From contig JAMPIQ010000001.1 of NCBI GenBank assembly GCA_024699855.1, positions 8,866,001 to 8,930,000 on the forward strand: a stretch of DNA of 64,000 bases, in the 5' to 3' direction. Position 1 is the stretch's first letter, and each line of letters starts with the position of its first letter. Source of the DNA: Aphelenchoides besseyi (Eukaryota > Nematoda > Chromadorea > Rhabditida > Aphelenchoididae). Of this stretch, positions 1 to 12,196 are shown in pieces. Under the pieces are notes generated by a model. That model had not been told where the DNA came from and made no database searches. It saw only the letters and a list, made by a program, of their open reading frames with translations. A program made the position numbers and the translations under genes.

Positions 1-256
1 TTTCTTTCCTTAACGAACGCCTCATCTTGTAATACCTTCCAACGAATTTATTTACCGCCAGTCATTTTCGTTTTTCTTATGTACCTCAAGCGTCAACTTT
101 AAACAGATTTTGACCGAATCGCAAACCATAAAACGTGTAATGAAAATATTGATGGGTAATAAAAGATGATTTATGTTTGCTAAAGAACCTAGTTAAATAC
201 TCTCATACCAAGATTGTTAAAGTAGAAAATGGGGATCGATTTATTCGTTCAGTAGC

Positions 257-2847
257 TTATATACGCGAGTAGACACCCGATTGAATGTCGAAGAACATTT
301 TCGAGTCCAACGGAAGGTATTTCCGTTCTATTGCATTCCAGTAGTAAAGAGAATCATCGCCGCATTGGGTGGGATCAAAACCTTGTTTTTGCAGTTCCGA
401 TTTCTTCAGTTTGAACGTTCCAGTGCGATTGACTTGTTTGCAGATGCGAAGAAAGAGTGGAATTGCAAAGCTGGCCAAGTGCTCCGGCAAACGTTCAGCC
501 AACTCGTCCAACAAATCCTAAACTCCCGGATTGAACTTGTTCTTGTGTTCTTCAAACCTCGACGTTTGCATCTTCCTTCAACGTTGCTCCAATCATTCCG
601 GCACGACCTTCACGTCCCAAAACCTCGACTCCGTAGACAGTCGCGTCTTCGATGCTCATGATCGGTTGAAGAACTCCTTCGACTTCCGTAGTACTGACAT
701 TCTCTCCACGCTAAATCAGAAAGTTGAGGTTCTCGTTTGAAAACCTACCCAACGGTACGTATCACCACGACGATCTTTGAAGTAAACGTAACCGTTTTTG
801 TCCCATAAAAGAATATCTCCCGTTTCGAAAGCCGCATCGCCCATTTGCAGAACATTTCGAATGACTTTCTTTTCAGTTTCTGCTTGATCAAGATATCCCT
901 CGAAACTGCTGTGAGCATCGTCTTTAATCATTCCAACCACTTCTCCTAAAAACACGAATTGGATGCACAGCAATGATTACTAACCAATGTCTCCTGGCTT
1001 GCATGGAATACACAAACCTTCTTCGGTACGACACAAATCTTGAGTCTCAGGATCGACCTGAAAGTATGTTTATTTTTGCATTCAATTGAAAAGCTCACTT
1101 TAAGTAAACGCATTGGATAAGCTTTGTGGAGGCCGAAGTTAACGGGAATGAAACCACACGAACCACGATGACCATCGATATTAAGCATCGAAGAATTGCC
1201 CTCAGTCGAACCGTAGAACTCGCCAATACGCTCGATGCCAAAGCGATCTACGAATTCTTTCCAAATTGCCGGACGAAGACCATTTCCGTACATCATTCGA
1301 ATTTGATGTTTTTGATCCTCCGGTTGGTAGGGTTGGGACAAAAGATAACGACAAATCTCGCCGATATACTGACTGACCGTCGCATCGTGTTTGATTGCGT
1401 CCTTCCAGAACTCTTGAGCCGAAAAACTGCGGCGAATAATTGCAGTTGAACCACGGATAATCGTTTGGCCGATTCCAATGATTCCAGCAGAAGAATGGTA
1501 CAACGGCTACAAAAATAGAAGAATAATCGGAGTGAAAAACAACTTGCCATGGTGATGTAAATGCGGTCCGAATTGCGTATATCAAAAGCATAACCAGTGG
1601 CTTGAGTCAAAAAAAAGTAACCTGAAAGCCTTCATTTTGGGTTCTCATTGCACGGACTTACGGAAATGTTTGATCACCGCGGCTTTTGGATTGCCGGTCG
1701 TCCCACTGGTGTAGATATAGCAGAGAATGCCTGAAGCAAAGTCAGTAAACTCGAACGCCGAACTCACTTTCAAAATTGTGACCGAATGGAATTGACGGTT
1801 CGGTTTCATCGTGTGTCAACTCGCAAAGATCGAGAATGTCGCCGTAAACCTCCGACTTTCCAACGCTGAGAACTTGAGTGTCACGCGGCAAGAGCCCTTC
1901 ACTGATGGTCGTACGCAATGCTGAAAGTGATTAATAGGATGATTACAGGTCATCTGCTTACTGGAGAGAAGCGTTGGAGTCGTCACAATCGTTGTTGCAT
2001 GCGCGGTATTGACCGAATGAGCCAACGGTTCCAATTTCAGTTGCGAGTTAACCCACGCCGTGATGATTCCGAGTTTACTCAAACCCAACCACAAAGCGAA
2101 GAAATCAGCGTTGTTTTCCATGAAGAGTGCAATCACATCTCCACGACGAAATCCTTGTTCCTGAAGCCCAGAATTAGACCAAAATTTGGTGAAAGAACTT
2201 ACATGAAAGTAGTTTGCATATCGATTAGCCAACTTGTTCAATTCGGCAAACGTAAACGAACGACCAGTTTCCACTTCGTATATGCACTGCTTACTGGGCT
2301 CGTTGTGAACCCAATGTAAAAAGTAGTAGTGGAGCGGTTTGTTTCGACGAAATGCCTGACGCATTCTCCATTTGACAGTACCGAGCAACATCAATCCTCT
2401 AATTAGCATCTGATAATGGCCATAAAAAACACAAACAAACTTAAAGTCCCGTTTCATAACATCCCACTTGCTTATTTCTTCGTTCCAGGGATCAGAAGAG
2501 TGATCCGAATTGTCAAACGATTGATCGCTTGGTATCAAGTCAAAACCGACCTTCTTTCCGAGAACTGTCATTGACTCAGTCATCTTTTTGCGCTCGCCCT
2601 CGACAGACCACAGAACTTGAGTGTAAACTTGATGATTGAAGCCGGTGATCGGCAACTCGTCATTCGAAAAACCCGTTGATTTTGATTGACTTTGATAGTC
2701 GCAACCTTCGATTGACCGAGAGATCTGAAGAAAAAAATTAAAAATCGTAATCTCTGCATTTCTTGCTGCTGCCGTATTGATTGTCGAGCGACGAGTTAGA
2801 GCACTTGAACTGGTGGAAAGAACGCGAATCGCTTGTTTGCTGAACAT
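257..2847 (-). CDS. Long-chain fatty acid transport protein / very-long-chain acyl-CoA synthetase (SLC27 family)
   Basis: Activates long or very long fatty acids to acyl-CoA with ATP, coupled to uptake, at ER, plasma or peroxisomal membranes (family knowledge). Seen on the minus strand in several short exons: a hydrophobic segment followed by the family N-terminal stretch near 2230-2460, the AMP-binding P-loop [13 protein letters not shown] near 1680-1720, the FATP signature EFYGSTEGN near 1190-1215, [11 protein letters not shown] near 750-790, and the C-terminal [19 protein letters not shown] near 390-450 before the stop at 257-259. The motifs occur in the correct order, so the gene looks intact. 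The 5' end is uncertain. An ATG at 2847 opens a Ser/Thr/Arg-rich leader that could be a targeting peptide but would need an unclear splice near 2730; an ATG at about 2582 is an alternative. The family is certain; which SLC27 paralogue it is cannot be told. Confidence 0.9.
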
Positions 2848-3230
2848 CTCTCAGTAGTTGATCGGAAGCTAAGACCAGAAACCTCAAGAGAAATAGTCGA
2901 GGATTACAATCGAAAGACTTACAGTCAGCCGAACTTCGTCGAAGAACGCGATCGAAGTGATTGAAAAACTCCAAAGATTACCGTCATTTTCCAAACTTTG
3001 CATTTTACTTTTTCGTTTCAGTGCTTTTTCAAAATCTTTATTCAAAATACATCAACAATGAAACAATGTGAGTAAAAGAAACATACTGAAGACAGTTTTT
3101 GAACGATCAGCTAAAACAAAGATAAAAGTTAGTAAGCACCATTTAGACATACAAAAAACTAATCCCATATGATGGTTGTGAGCGAGAATTGAAAATGAAG
3201 GATAATGAGTGATGATCAGTAGATTTGCAT
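2848..3230. other. Intergenic: upstream of the acyl-CoA synthetase
   Basis: AT-rich spacer between two minus-strand genes. It should hold the promoter and 5' UTR of the acyl-CoA synthetase and the 3' UTR of the gene at 3231. The short minus-strand open frame 2738-2974 has no supported splice context. No repeat or RNA gene seen. Confidence 0.5.
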
Positions 3231-4698
3231 TTAGTTATTGCCATAGTTTAAGTCAAAGTCGTCTTCAGAATTGTCGTCTGCACTGTCATGCAAAACACTT
3301 AACTCGGTTTTCATCTTATAGTTCGATGCTTCCAATTCAGCCGTCAAATAATCGCCATTACGAATAATATCTCCATTGGAATCCATGACACATGTCGACT
3401 TGGTGGTTGATTTCATCTCTTTGAAAGTTGTTCCGATCACCTTATTCCAAAGTTGTGCGACGGTAAGCTGTCGAGTTCCCAAATCCACGAATTCAAGTTC
3501 TCCGGTGCAATTGACGTACGTTTCGCTAAAACCAAGCTGTGATGCAAAGTCCAAAACGCTCCCGATTAAACGTGTTAGCTTGTTCGAGATATTCGGATGA
3601 GAGATCTGAAAAGCACAGCAGATTTAGCTATCTACTTAGTTAACGTACATGTTCGTATACTTTGATATCAACATTCAATATCTTCACGTTGGGCATCATA
3701 CTCTTAATCGTTTTGATCAATTCGACAAGCTCTTTACGGTTCTGATAGGTAACAGTAACACTCAGCTTTTCGATCGTTTGCATAGCACCTCTAAAACGCG
3801 AAAATTTTAGTTGTTCGAAACTTAGAACTCACAACAAAACTTCATCCTTCAAACTCTCAGATGCCACTTGAAAAAAGAGAGTTTCTTTCAGCGCCATTAA
3901 ATCCACTTTTTTGAAATCCAAATGTTTGATTTTGTGTTGCAAAATGTAACGAAACATTTCACCTGAAAAATAGAATTAACTTAATAACCGTGGAGATTAT
4001 TACCACTTGGCAAGGAATTGGTACATTTGAACTTCTCGAGCTTCATTCTCGATATTCCGGTTTCCAAGTCGAGTAGCTGATAGGGTCCAGTCAAGTGTGA
4101 CAAATAGGGACCAAGTTTTTGCATCGCCAAAAGATAATACGAACTGATGCTGTCGGTTGCCAAACTCCCGTTGATCACAAACTCTTTTGTGCCTACAGCC
4201 AAGTTTCAAATACTTATATGTCCTGCTTACCTTGGCATTTCTCCAGGAGTTTCAGGTAGAGATCGGGACGCAAAAAACGCTGTTTGTTGTCGAAAGTGAC
4301 GTGACCTTGAATAACGAAGCTAAAAGAACGCGGTACTTCGATTGAACTCATCAGCGCAATAGCATGATTAATCGGCATCTGAAGTTTGGTCGAATCCTTT
4401 TTTCCAAACTCTAATACACAATAATCGTCATCAGGTAGGAATGTCAAAGTGGCGTTGCTGAGTGCATTTTGTAATGCAGAGGTATAGTTTCGAGAAAAAA
4501 GCTGAATTGCAGTAGAGATCGAAATGCTCAACAATAATCACTTACCATCATCAGAAAAATTCGGGAATTTCGTTGAAGCGAAACATTTTCGTTGACGAAT
4601 GTTTTGAAGGACAACGAGTTTTCTGGGATGTTTCTTTGTTGCACAAAGAAACGAGCAAACGCTTCACGACACTCAGGATTCAGTTTTGTACTCGACAT
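3231..4698 (-). CDS. Uncharacterised protein of about 430 residues, no family recognised
   Basis: Six exons on the minus strand join in frame from an ATG at 4698 to a TAA at 3231-3233, each intron 38 to 45 bp with good consensus ends. For example, the donor after the second exon is GTAAGC and its acceptor is CTGTAG. No signal peptide or membrane segment is evident. The protein alternates hydrophobic beta-like stretches with charged helices and ends in a very acidic Asp/Asn/Ser tail. The middle part (KFKCTNSLPSG, then KHLDFKKVDL, then KLSVTV) resembles the leucine-spaced C-terminal halves of nematode F-box-associated proteins, but I see no clear F-box, so that is only a guess. It is divergently transcribed from the CDC50 gene across about 380 bp. 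The gene structure is well supported; the function is unknown. Confidence 0.75.
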
Positions 4699-5078
4699 TG
4701 TGTCTCACTCACTGCTCTCAAAAGCCGGTAATCAACAACAATGCATTTCTACGAGCATCCATTTTCTGTCGTTACTATCGATACCATCGATTTTTAGACC
4801 ACGAACACATTTCCCATTCCATTTGGACTTCTTGAATATACGATCAAACAACAGAGTCATGGAAAGAAAGAGAAGTCAAGAATTGAAATTTACTAGGCTT
4901 TCAATCGTCAAGCCCAGTTTATAACCGACATCAGAGAAACAGAAATATTCACAGTTTTGTCAACAAAGCGATTTGTTTGTGCTGCTTAAAATCGGCCCAA
5001 TCGCGTGGACTCCTCTTTCACCGAGTGGTTCGAAGTCGTGAGTTAAAATTCGCTGCGTGAAAACAAGTTGGTCAAGTC
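4699..5078. promoter_or_regulatory. Putative bidirectional promoter region
   Basis: The 380 bp lie between the divergent starts of the uncharacterised gene (minus) and the CDC50 gene (plus). Transcription control for both must lie here if neither has a distant upstream exon. The palindromic run ATCGATACCATCGAT occurs near 4779-4793. No binding site could be assigned; this is inference from gene arrangement. Confidence 0.4.
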
Positions 5079-6589
5079 ATGAGGAAACGAGACACAAAAC
5101 AACAATCGATCGAGACCGTCAAGCCAACAGATTCTGCGCCTTCAGCGAACCTTCCAAGAGGTCAGTTTTCAAGATGTCATCAACGAGTGCAAACAAGAAA
5201 TTTAGCTACGAAATGGAGGCAACAGAAGATCGCCGCTTGTCGTCCAATTTACACCGCTAAACCTGTGATTTCGATCGTATTTCTCGTTGGTTTTGTTTTT
5301 ATTCCACTCGGATATTTTATGCTGATTGCTTCCGATTCGGGTACCAAATTTTTATCTTTCAACTAACTTATTGCTCTTCACTTTAGTGCAAGAGTGGAGT
5401 TACGAGTACGAGAACTGCGGTTCGATTGGTTCAACTTGTCAGATAGAAATCAACTTGCCATCTTTTTCGGTTGGTAATGGACTTGAAGATAACAAAAAGA
5501 GTCTTAGGGAGACGTTTACTTTTATTACGAGATTTGGAATTACCATCAGAACGCTCGACGTTATTTGCGCAATTGGAACAGCAAACAACTAATTGGAGAC
5601 CTTGGAGTTGTTGTCTTATGTGAACATTCTGACCAGTTAACTTGTTTCAGTGCACGACAAGTTGTTCGGATCCCTACAAAAACGCGATTGTCAATCTGAG
5701 CAAATCGCAATGTAAATCTCGAAAGGCACCCGGAGATCGTTGTCCCACAACTTTTTGGCAGAATGGTGCTTGTCGTAGAGCAATTGCACCGTATGTTTGA
5801 TTGAATTATCAAATTTACATTTGAAATTAAGTTGTGGGGCAATTGCCAACTCGATGTTCAATGGCAAGTTTTGCACAAGAAATATCTTTGAATTTTTTAT
5901 TTCAGACACCTTTCTGTTACGAGATTCCAATGATCATGACGTTCCGTTCACTTATTCGGGTCTTCTACATCCCGACACAAAAATTCGATACAAAAATCCG
6001 CCGTTGCTGTCCGGTGAACGAGATCTGTGCGATGCGTTTCATTCGGTTACTTCACTTAAAAGACTGAGAAATAACATCGATTTCAGAGGACAATTCCACC
6101 GCCTTCTTGGTCCAAAAGCGTTTGTGAGTTGGATACTCAAAATCTGGAAAACAACGGTTTCCAAAACTTCGATTTCATTGTGTGGATGGATGTCGCTGCT
6201 TTGCCGAACTTCCGCAAACCATACCGCCGTCTGAATCGTCAATCAGATGACCGGTATCGACGTGGACTTCCTGCCGGTCATTACACGTTGGTCGTACAAA
6301 ACAGTTTGAGAATCAGGGAGCTAAAACAAACTCATTTGTAATTTTAGATTACAACGTTTCGATGTTCAAGGCACGAAAAAAATTTGTTATAACCACAACC
6401 TCGTGGTTGGGTGGTAAGAATCGATTCTTCGGTATCGCTTATCTGGCAATTGGATGTGTGTGTATTCTGTTGGGTTGTATTCTGCTTCTAGTTCACTGGT
6501 TATTTGGACATACGTAAGCCGTAGAACGTAACTTCAATTTAAAGCATTTCAGATTGAAAGAAATAGCACAATTGCCCGGTGCCAAATGA
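5079..6589 (+). CDS. CDC50/TMEM30 family P4-ATPase flippase beta subunit
   Basis: CDC50 proteins are obligate partners of P4-ATPases. They chaperone them out of the ER and support phospholipid flipping at the plasma membrane, endosome or Golgi. Seen: the conserved juxtamembrane KIAACRPIYTAKP just before TM1 (VISIVFLVGFVFIPLGYFML, near 5258-5325), the entry into the ectodomain (EYENCG), the cysteine-rich ectodomain with CPTTFWQNGACRRAIAPCGA, and FNDTF with an N-glycosylation sequon. The ectodomain ends at ARKKFVITTTSWLGGKNRFF before TM2 near 6425-6510. About nine small exons. The start ATG at 5079 leads through a 45-bp intron into the conserved block. The last intron (donor at 6514) adds a cytosolic tail LKEIAQLPGAK ending at 6589; unspliced, translation would stop at 6515. 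C. elegans CHAT proteins are the nearest known relatives. Full length, no break. Confidence 0.93.
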
Positions 6590-6922
6590 ACGATTATTGT
6601 TTGTTCGAATAAATTGATTAATAATCAGATCGCTCTCTCCATTTTTTACGTTTGATGTTGGGTTTACGTTGGAAACGTTCGTAGAAACATACGTCAAGTT
6701 CATGAATTTGCTCACTCGATTATTAATGTAAACTTTGTTGGGTCGAAACATGATCCGATCAGTGAAATGTTCCCGAATCGTTTGATCGGATTATAAACCT
6801 GTGGTTCCGTAAACGACATGGATAGCCGAGTTACATTCATTCCGATAGACAGGACTGCAGTTCGGTTTCCACTTGTGTGAATTGAAATGATTGAACACAA
6901 GAGAAACGGTCACGTCTTGGAA
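6590..6922. other. Intergenic: upstream of the acyltransferase gene
   Basis: Spacer between two plus-strand genes. It holds the CDC50 3' end and the likely promoter of the acyltransferase. Minus-strand open frames with several N-x-T/S sequons cross it, but they lack splice context and overlap the acyltransferase first exon. Confidence 0.45.
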
Positions 6923-9572
6923 ATGGTCGTACATTCGGATGCACCGCCGACTCCTCATAGTAATTAACTTGTTTTTTTCCACTTATGTTTTGTGAGTTTT
7001 AGAGAGACGAATCGATTCAATCCAGGGGCTTCGTGCAGTTGCCATCTCAGCGGTTTTGTTGTTTCATTTGTGGCCCAAACGTATTCCTAGTGGTTTTCTA
7101 GGCGTGGATATTTTCTTTGTAATATCCGGCTACTTGATGTGCCTATTACTATCTAGACGACTACCTATAGATTGGCCAAAAGTATCGGACTTTTATTTTC
7201 GACGGCTGAAACGAATTGTGCCAACATATTTGTTTGTTATTTTCATTGTTCTCACCGCTGCCTTGGTTTTCGTTTGTCCAATTGATTACGCTGATTTGTA
7301 CAACGAGTCGATTAAACCGCTGTTTTTTGCTTCGAACATTCCCAGTTCCACTAACAACGATTACTTCAACCAGGTAAGCGACTATCGAGACAACTGATTT
7401 GGTTTTACTTTAGCACATGGGCAGCTACACGTTTCTGTTGCATTTGTGGTCTTTGGCTGTGGAAATTCAGTTTTATCTTTTTGTTCCGCTAATCGTTTTT
7501 ATAACCGAAAAGCTCACGCTACAACGACAAATTCTATTCGTCTCGACGTTGGCTTTAATCAGTTTTCTCTTCCAAATTACCTCAAGCCGGGATGCAGAAC
7601 ACATGGCCTTGTCTTCTCGAGTATGGCAGTTCATGTAAGTGAATTAACAGACAAACTACAATCAACTGTTAGGTATGGATTCCTTGCCTATTATCTTCAA
7701 GAAAGTCAACTTCTCGATTTCCAAACTTATTTCTATCGGTTGGGCAACGGCAAATATGGTTCGTTTCTGACTATTAAGTTCACTAGTGCACTATTGCAGG
7801 ACGTTTGAACAAGTTTCTAATCGTGTTCAATCGTTTTCTGAACTTTCAAATCACGATTTCACTTCTTATTTTAATTTCGTACCCCGTTTTCCATCAAAAA
7901 CAATTGAACAGGCTGCTTGTCATCGTTTGTACTACGCTTCTAATCGCTCGTCCCGATTCGAATCCGATTTTGAGCGCCGCTCCAATGGTTTGGCTCGGAG
8001 ATATCAGCTACTCCGTGTATCTGATTCATTGGCCACTTTTCGAATGGTATCGATACTACGACGTTGAGACATTTGTTTACGATGGAACTTTCTCGCTTTG
8101 CTGTAAATCAATGACATCATATTTGTATCGAAACGATTAATTTAGCTGGAATCACGTTGATAGTCATTTCAATTGTTTTGGGTTACGCAATCGAAGAAAT
8201 TTTTAAACGCGTCAAAATCCCCAATTGGCGAAAGTTGTTGGAGGTCATTGGCGTCGGATATGTGCTTTTGTTTTTGGCGTTGGCGAGCTTGAAATTCTAT
8301 TCGTTGGATGTAAGTTATCTTTCAACTCATAACAAGATGATTTTTAGTTGATGCCAAGAGGAGATCGATTACCGTAAGAATTGAGGTTAACTTTCTTTTC
8401 ATTGAGTTGCAGAGTTCCTCACGATATCAATCGAATTTTGTACGAAATTGGAGACGTTTGGAAGAATCACAAGAACCCGCAACCGCTTCCAACAGCGACA
8501 GCTATTCAGTACAACGGCGATTTCTATCGATACAGTCGAGGTCCAACAATTTGTCGCTACAGGCATAGAATTCCGAGTAACTTCAAAGACGTTTTGACTT
8601 TCCCTCGTTCCTATTCCTGTATTGATATTGGAAGTGGAACGAAAAACATTGTCATTATCGGCAACTCGCACGCCAACTCTTATTATCCGGGAGTTCAACA
8701 AATGTTCAAAGACGTCTATCGTTTTCTGACGTTAGTGTTCTTGAACGGGTAAGTTCATTAACAAATTCACACGCTTATTTGCACGCTTGTGTTTTTTGAT
8801 CACATGTTGCTAAAATCTTTGAGTTGCAAGACTAAACTTGTCCGTAAATCTTTATTACGCTATCCATCAACTTTTGATGTGAACTTTTAGCTGTCAACTC
8901 GTTGGTCTTGATAGAAATAACAGGAATTATCATCTTTGTCGAGCTCATCGAGATGCCATTATTCCGATGCTGCAAAATTGGCGCCATCCTATTGACGTTT
9001 TAATTGTGGGTCAGGCGTATATAACCCACACAGATCCAGCAATAATCCCCAATGATCCACTGTTCGTTGAAATGCAACTGTTTTACACTGAGCTGAGCAA
9101 AATCGCTCGTGACGTTGTTTTTATACCACAAGTTCAAGTTCAATCGGCGGTTATGCCTCATTTGCAAATTCTTCAACGTCGAATTTACAACGAAGAGTCT
9201 TTGGACATGTTCCGTACATCACTGTCTTATCAATACAACTTCAAGCCAAACACTCGAAAACGAATTGCTGCTGTTCGATGTCCACGTTGTTTGATTGTTG
9301 AGTTCGAAGATCTGTGGTGCAACAAGGAAATGAATTACTGCGATACGATCAACACCGAGAGTCGGGTTTCCTATTTCTTTGACCAGTAAGTTAACATACT
9401 GATTTTAAACTATTTTTCAAGGTACCATCCGAACATCTACGGTTCGTTGCTGGTTGGCGAGTATCTGCGGCAAATCTACGATGGTTTTGAATTGGAACAA
9501 AAGGAACGACAGAATCGAGCAGTACGTGAGCTGTTTGCAAAGCTGATGAGGGCCAAAGAACAATCATTTTAA
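6923..9572 (+). CDS. OAC-type membrane O-acyltransferase: acyltransferase-3 domain plus SGNH domain
   Basis: This family transfers acyl groups to extracytoplasmic glycans or small molecules; nematodes carry many copies (the oac genes). A short first exon (6923-6959) reads MVVHSDAPPTPH and joins across a 46-bp intron to the hallmark KRRIDSIQGLRAVAI, followed by LLFHLWP, the proposed active-site histidine of the family, and GFLGVDIFFVISGYL. About ten membrane segments follow to roughly 8310. The C-terminal half carries an SGNH hydrolase-like block, GNSHANSYYPG near 8660-8700, and a late histidine motif YHPNIYGSLLVGEYL near 9421-9470. This gives the two-domain layout of bacterial OafA-type and nematode OAC proteins. 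It ends with a charged helix and TAA at 9570-9572; AATAAA lies near 9635. Short introns throughout. Substrate unknown. Confidence 0.9.
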
Positions 9573-10015
9573 AAGGAAGAATGTCGGTGAAAAAAACGGG
9601 TTGAAATTCGATTTGTGAAAAGGTTGTCGTTCAAATAAAAACGTAGAAACGAACTTATACGATGAGAAAAATGAAATTTTCATGCGTTGCCGCCCACAGC
9701 GTTATTGTGCAAATTTAATCGCTTGGTCGGTTCGAAGTTACTGAGCAACAAAAACACGTTTCGGTTGCTCCCAACAAACTCGATTGTCTCTAATCTTCGG
9801 CGAGTAAAATTTATCACATTCGAGAAGAAATTGGAATTCGAACTCTCTGAGGACGAAAAAGGAACCGGAATGCTAATGGAATTGCGAGGTTCTTGAGCGT
9901 TTTCATCCACTTATGTTAGTCGTCATGAAACACAAATATGTAAACACAATTCAAAAACTATCGCTTTTATTTTGTGGTCAACCAGCGATATTACTTTGCG
10001 GTCCGTAGGTTTGAA

Positions 10016-10683
10016 ATGTCTGAGGAAGAAATAGATGACGACTATTACGATTGTGCCTGTGGAGTTCACTGTCAGGTTCGTAAGTCTCTTCCCAACTTGT
10101 TTTCTAATCGCCGTTTTAGATTGGAGCGTTGTACTTCTTTGCATTTGCCTTATGCTTAGCAGTGGTGAACATCGTACGGGGAATCTACTATCAAGACGAT
10201 TTCCATACGATTGGCTCATTGATTGACTGCGTGATTTTACTTTTAGCAATAGCTAGTAATCGATTGTGTTACCGAAAGTTCTACACACCCTTTTTCATTT
10301 TCCATGTACGTAGCTTTCGTTAAGTTTGTGAACACAAACTTTAGGGGTCGTTGATGTTTGGAGCTGCAGTTTTGGCGGTTCTGCGATTTCATGAGCTGTA
10401 CGAACGATCATCACGTCGTCGAAGAATTCTTTTGCCGGGTCACACATCACGTGAAAATTTGGCACCTGAGATTCTGTTCTACGTTCTGATTGTTCTTGTG
10501 CATGCTGTAGCATTGAATGTGGTTTGGCAATCGTACAAGTACATGGGTGTAGCTGCATCGCAAAAAAAAACGAACGTCAACGCACTTCGCGTTCTGATTG
10601 AAGCCGAACGTCAACGCATGTTGGCGATTCGAAATCAACGACCAAGCGAAGTGGAACAAAGTTCTTTTCTGCAAATTCCTTAG
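10016..10683 (+). CDS. Four-TM protein, LAPTM4/DUF7027-like (tandem copy 1)
   Basis: 194 residues in three exons (10016-10075, 10120-10305, 10345-10683), all phase 0, with 39 and 44 bp introns. An acidic N-terminus MSEEEIDDDYYD leads into CACGVHCQIGALYF at the mouth of TM1. TM2 and TM3 follow, then a loop with RRRR and HTSREN, then TM4 ending VVWQSYKYM. The Cys/His-rich entry to TM1 and the W-x-x-YKY exit of TM4 resemble lysosome-associated LAPTM4 proteins, where the matching sites read CCHVRTG and CVWNCYKYI. LAPTM4 proteins sit in late endosomes and lysosomes and modulate transporter sorting; no function is proven for nematode relatives. First of three similar small genes in a row on plus. 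The family call is inference from pattern; the gene model is strong. Confidence 0.8.
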
Positions 10684-11054
10684 TCTCGTAATCTACGATC
10701 TTTCCGTCCACTATGTTAATTGCCTTTGTTTACTTAGCTAATTATAAACACGCCCAAGTGCTGCAACAAGAAGGTTCTGTAATAAATACGGTCGTTTTCT
10801 TTTTGTTCGATTTTTGATGTTCAAGTTTAGTTCCGCATTACAATTTCACACCTCACGGTTCGTTGGGTTTGTGAACAATTGTGATTAGTGTGCGGGTGTT
10901 AGAGTTATGTGAGTTAAGATCAAAATATAAAAGCAAGTGCTTGGGACCTCAAATCCACAGTTGAGTGTTAAACGGCAGTCAGTTTTCCGATGCTTAAGCT
11001 ATTCCACAAGTCTCGTACTGTATATTCGTTTCAGAAGATCCGCAGTTGATTGCC
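10684..11054. other. Intergenic between tandem four-TM genes 1 and 2
   Basis: AATAAA at about 10781 is the likely poly(A) signal of copy 1. The rest is AT-rich and probably holds the promoter and 5' UTR of copy 2. A short run ending TTTCAG at about 11034 could be a trans- or cis-splice acceptor for copy 2. Confidence 0.45.
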
Positions 11055-11678
11055 ATGGAGTTGTTGTCTGTTCCAAACCTAAAGACATCCAGAAAATTGG
11101 AATCTGAAGAGCAAACCCCAGTCGAAATAAACGTCCCTCCACTTATCTTTAACATCGACAAGAAGTCTTGTTGTATTTGCATTCAGGTATGTCCACTGAA
11201 CTGATCGTCAATCAAACGTCTTCAGACATGCTCTCGAGTCCTTCTCTTCATCGCTCTTTGTGTTTCCATTGGCACACTGTTTAACCTGCCGCCGGACGAT
11301 AATCGAAATGTCAAGAAGATTGTTATATCTTTTCATAGCTTTATAATCTTATTGACTATAATCGGAAACATCACGAAACGCAGATCTTTGTATTTTCCTT
11401 TTCTCATTTTTGAAGCGATCTTCATCGTAGTTTTGGGCATAACCACGGTCTTTCTATTTTATTTTCTGATTCAACATTCCAACAGTCTCATTTTCGAACA
11501 AAATCAACGAGTTTTGATGTCCTTCGTTTATAATTCAATTCTTTTGATTCTGCATATTATTCTCTATTCGTTTGTCAGCGGCTCCTACCGACATTTAAGT
11601 GAGTTGGAAAGTCGAAAACAAGCTCGTAAACTTCCCAGTTTGTTGTTCATGCCTCAGGGTCTTAAAATCATCGTGTAG
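11055..11678 (+). CDS. Four-TM protein (tandem copy 2)
   Basis: 194 residues in two exons (11055-11186 and 11226-11678) with a 39-bp intron. The hydrophilic N-terminus of about 38 residues ends in KKSCCICIQTC directly before TM1 (SRVLLFIALCVSIGTLF). TM2 (IVISFHSFIILLTIIG), TM3 (FLIFEAIFIVVLGITTVFLF) and TM4 (VYNSILLILHIILYSF) follow, with a short basic tail. It matches copies 1 and 3 in size, topology and the Cys-rich entry to TM1. It lacks the YKY exit of copy 1, so sequence similarity is low and paralogy is inferred from architecture and position. Function unknown. Confidence 0.75.
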
Positions 11679-11884
11679 TGTAATCGAATTTGCTGCTTTT
11701 TGTTTCAACAACAGGGTCCACCTACGCATAAACTGAATTACGGAGCTCAATCGAATATCGGAAACTTTCCACGTTTTGCTCGAAAATGAAAACGTGACCT
11801 CGAAATGTCAAATGTTTACAGCAGAATACGGACTGAATTCCCCCGAGAATACGTAGATTGACAGACGTCAAACTCAGATTTGGG

Positions 11885-12184
11885 ATGAGTTCGATAAGAT
11901 TTTCGAAGACAAAGACGTTTAGCGGCGAACAAACGTTTTTTTGTGTTCGACCGTTGGTGTTCGACAATAAGCTTATTGGAGGCTGCATTCTGACAGACCG
12001 AAAGCTAATTTTCACTACAAGTGAGGGCAATTCATCATCTGCATTGGACAGTAGGGATTTCCGTCAACTCTCGACGCTTGGAAACAACAAGGATGCCGAG
12101 TTGGTTGCTAGTCTTGCAAACACTTTCATTCGCAAACAATCGTCATCTACACATTTAGTTTTGAGGTTATTTCCGTCAAATTAA
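11885..12184 (+). CDS. Small protein of 99 residues, possibly proteasome assembly chaperone 3/4-like
   Basis: A single open exon from ATG 11885 to TAA 12184. Seen: alternating hydrophobic strands (TFFCVRPLVF, KLIGGCILTDRKLIFTT), then STLGNNKDAELVASLANTFI and a final strand HLVLRLFP. Small alpha/beta chaperones PSMG3 and PSMG4 have the same plan: paired strands, a Leu-Gly-turn motif, a helix and a last strand. The LLG then helix then strand order is what suggests them. PSMG3/4 help build the 20S proteasome alpha ring. Identity between these small proteins is always low, so this is a tentative fold-level guess. The predicted start of the next gene is only 12 bp downstream. An upstream exon could exist, because the frame is open back to 11858. 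Confidence 0.4.
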   Translation: MSSIRFSKTKTFSGEQTFFCVRPLVFDNKLIGGCILTDRKLIFTTSEGNSSSALDSRDFRQLSTLGNNKDAELVASLANTFIRKQSSSTHLVLRLFPSN

Positions 12185-12196
12185 CTGTTACTACAA

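Noticed and set aside
6539..6982. Minus-strand open frames rich in N-x-T/S sequons upstream of the acyltransferase
   Set aside because: The pieces are in different frames with no usable splice sites, and one overlaps the acyltransferase first exon (6923-6959), which is supported by phase and homology.
9680..9910. A 76-codon minus-strand frame rich in Ser and Asn (and a plus-strand frame over the same bases)
   Set aside because: Neither frame begins with ATG. The minus frame starts at GTG just after an in-frame TAA, and no upstream exon could be joined, so a eukaryotic gene is not supported.
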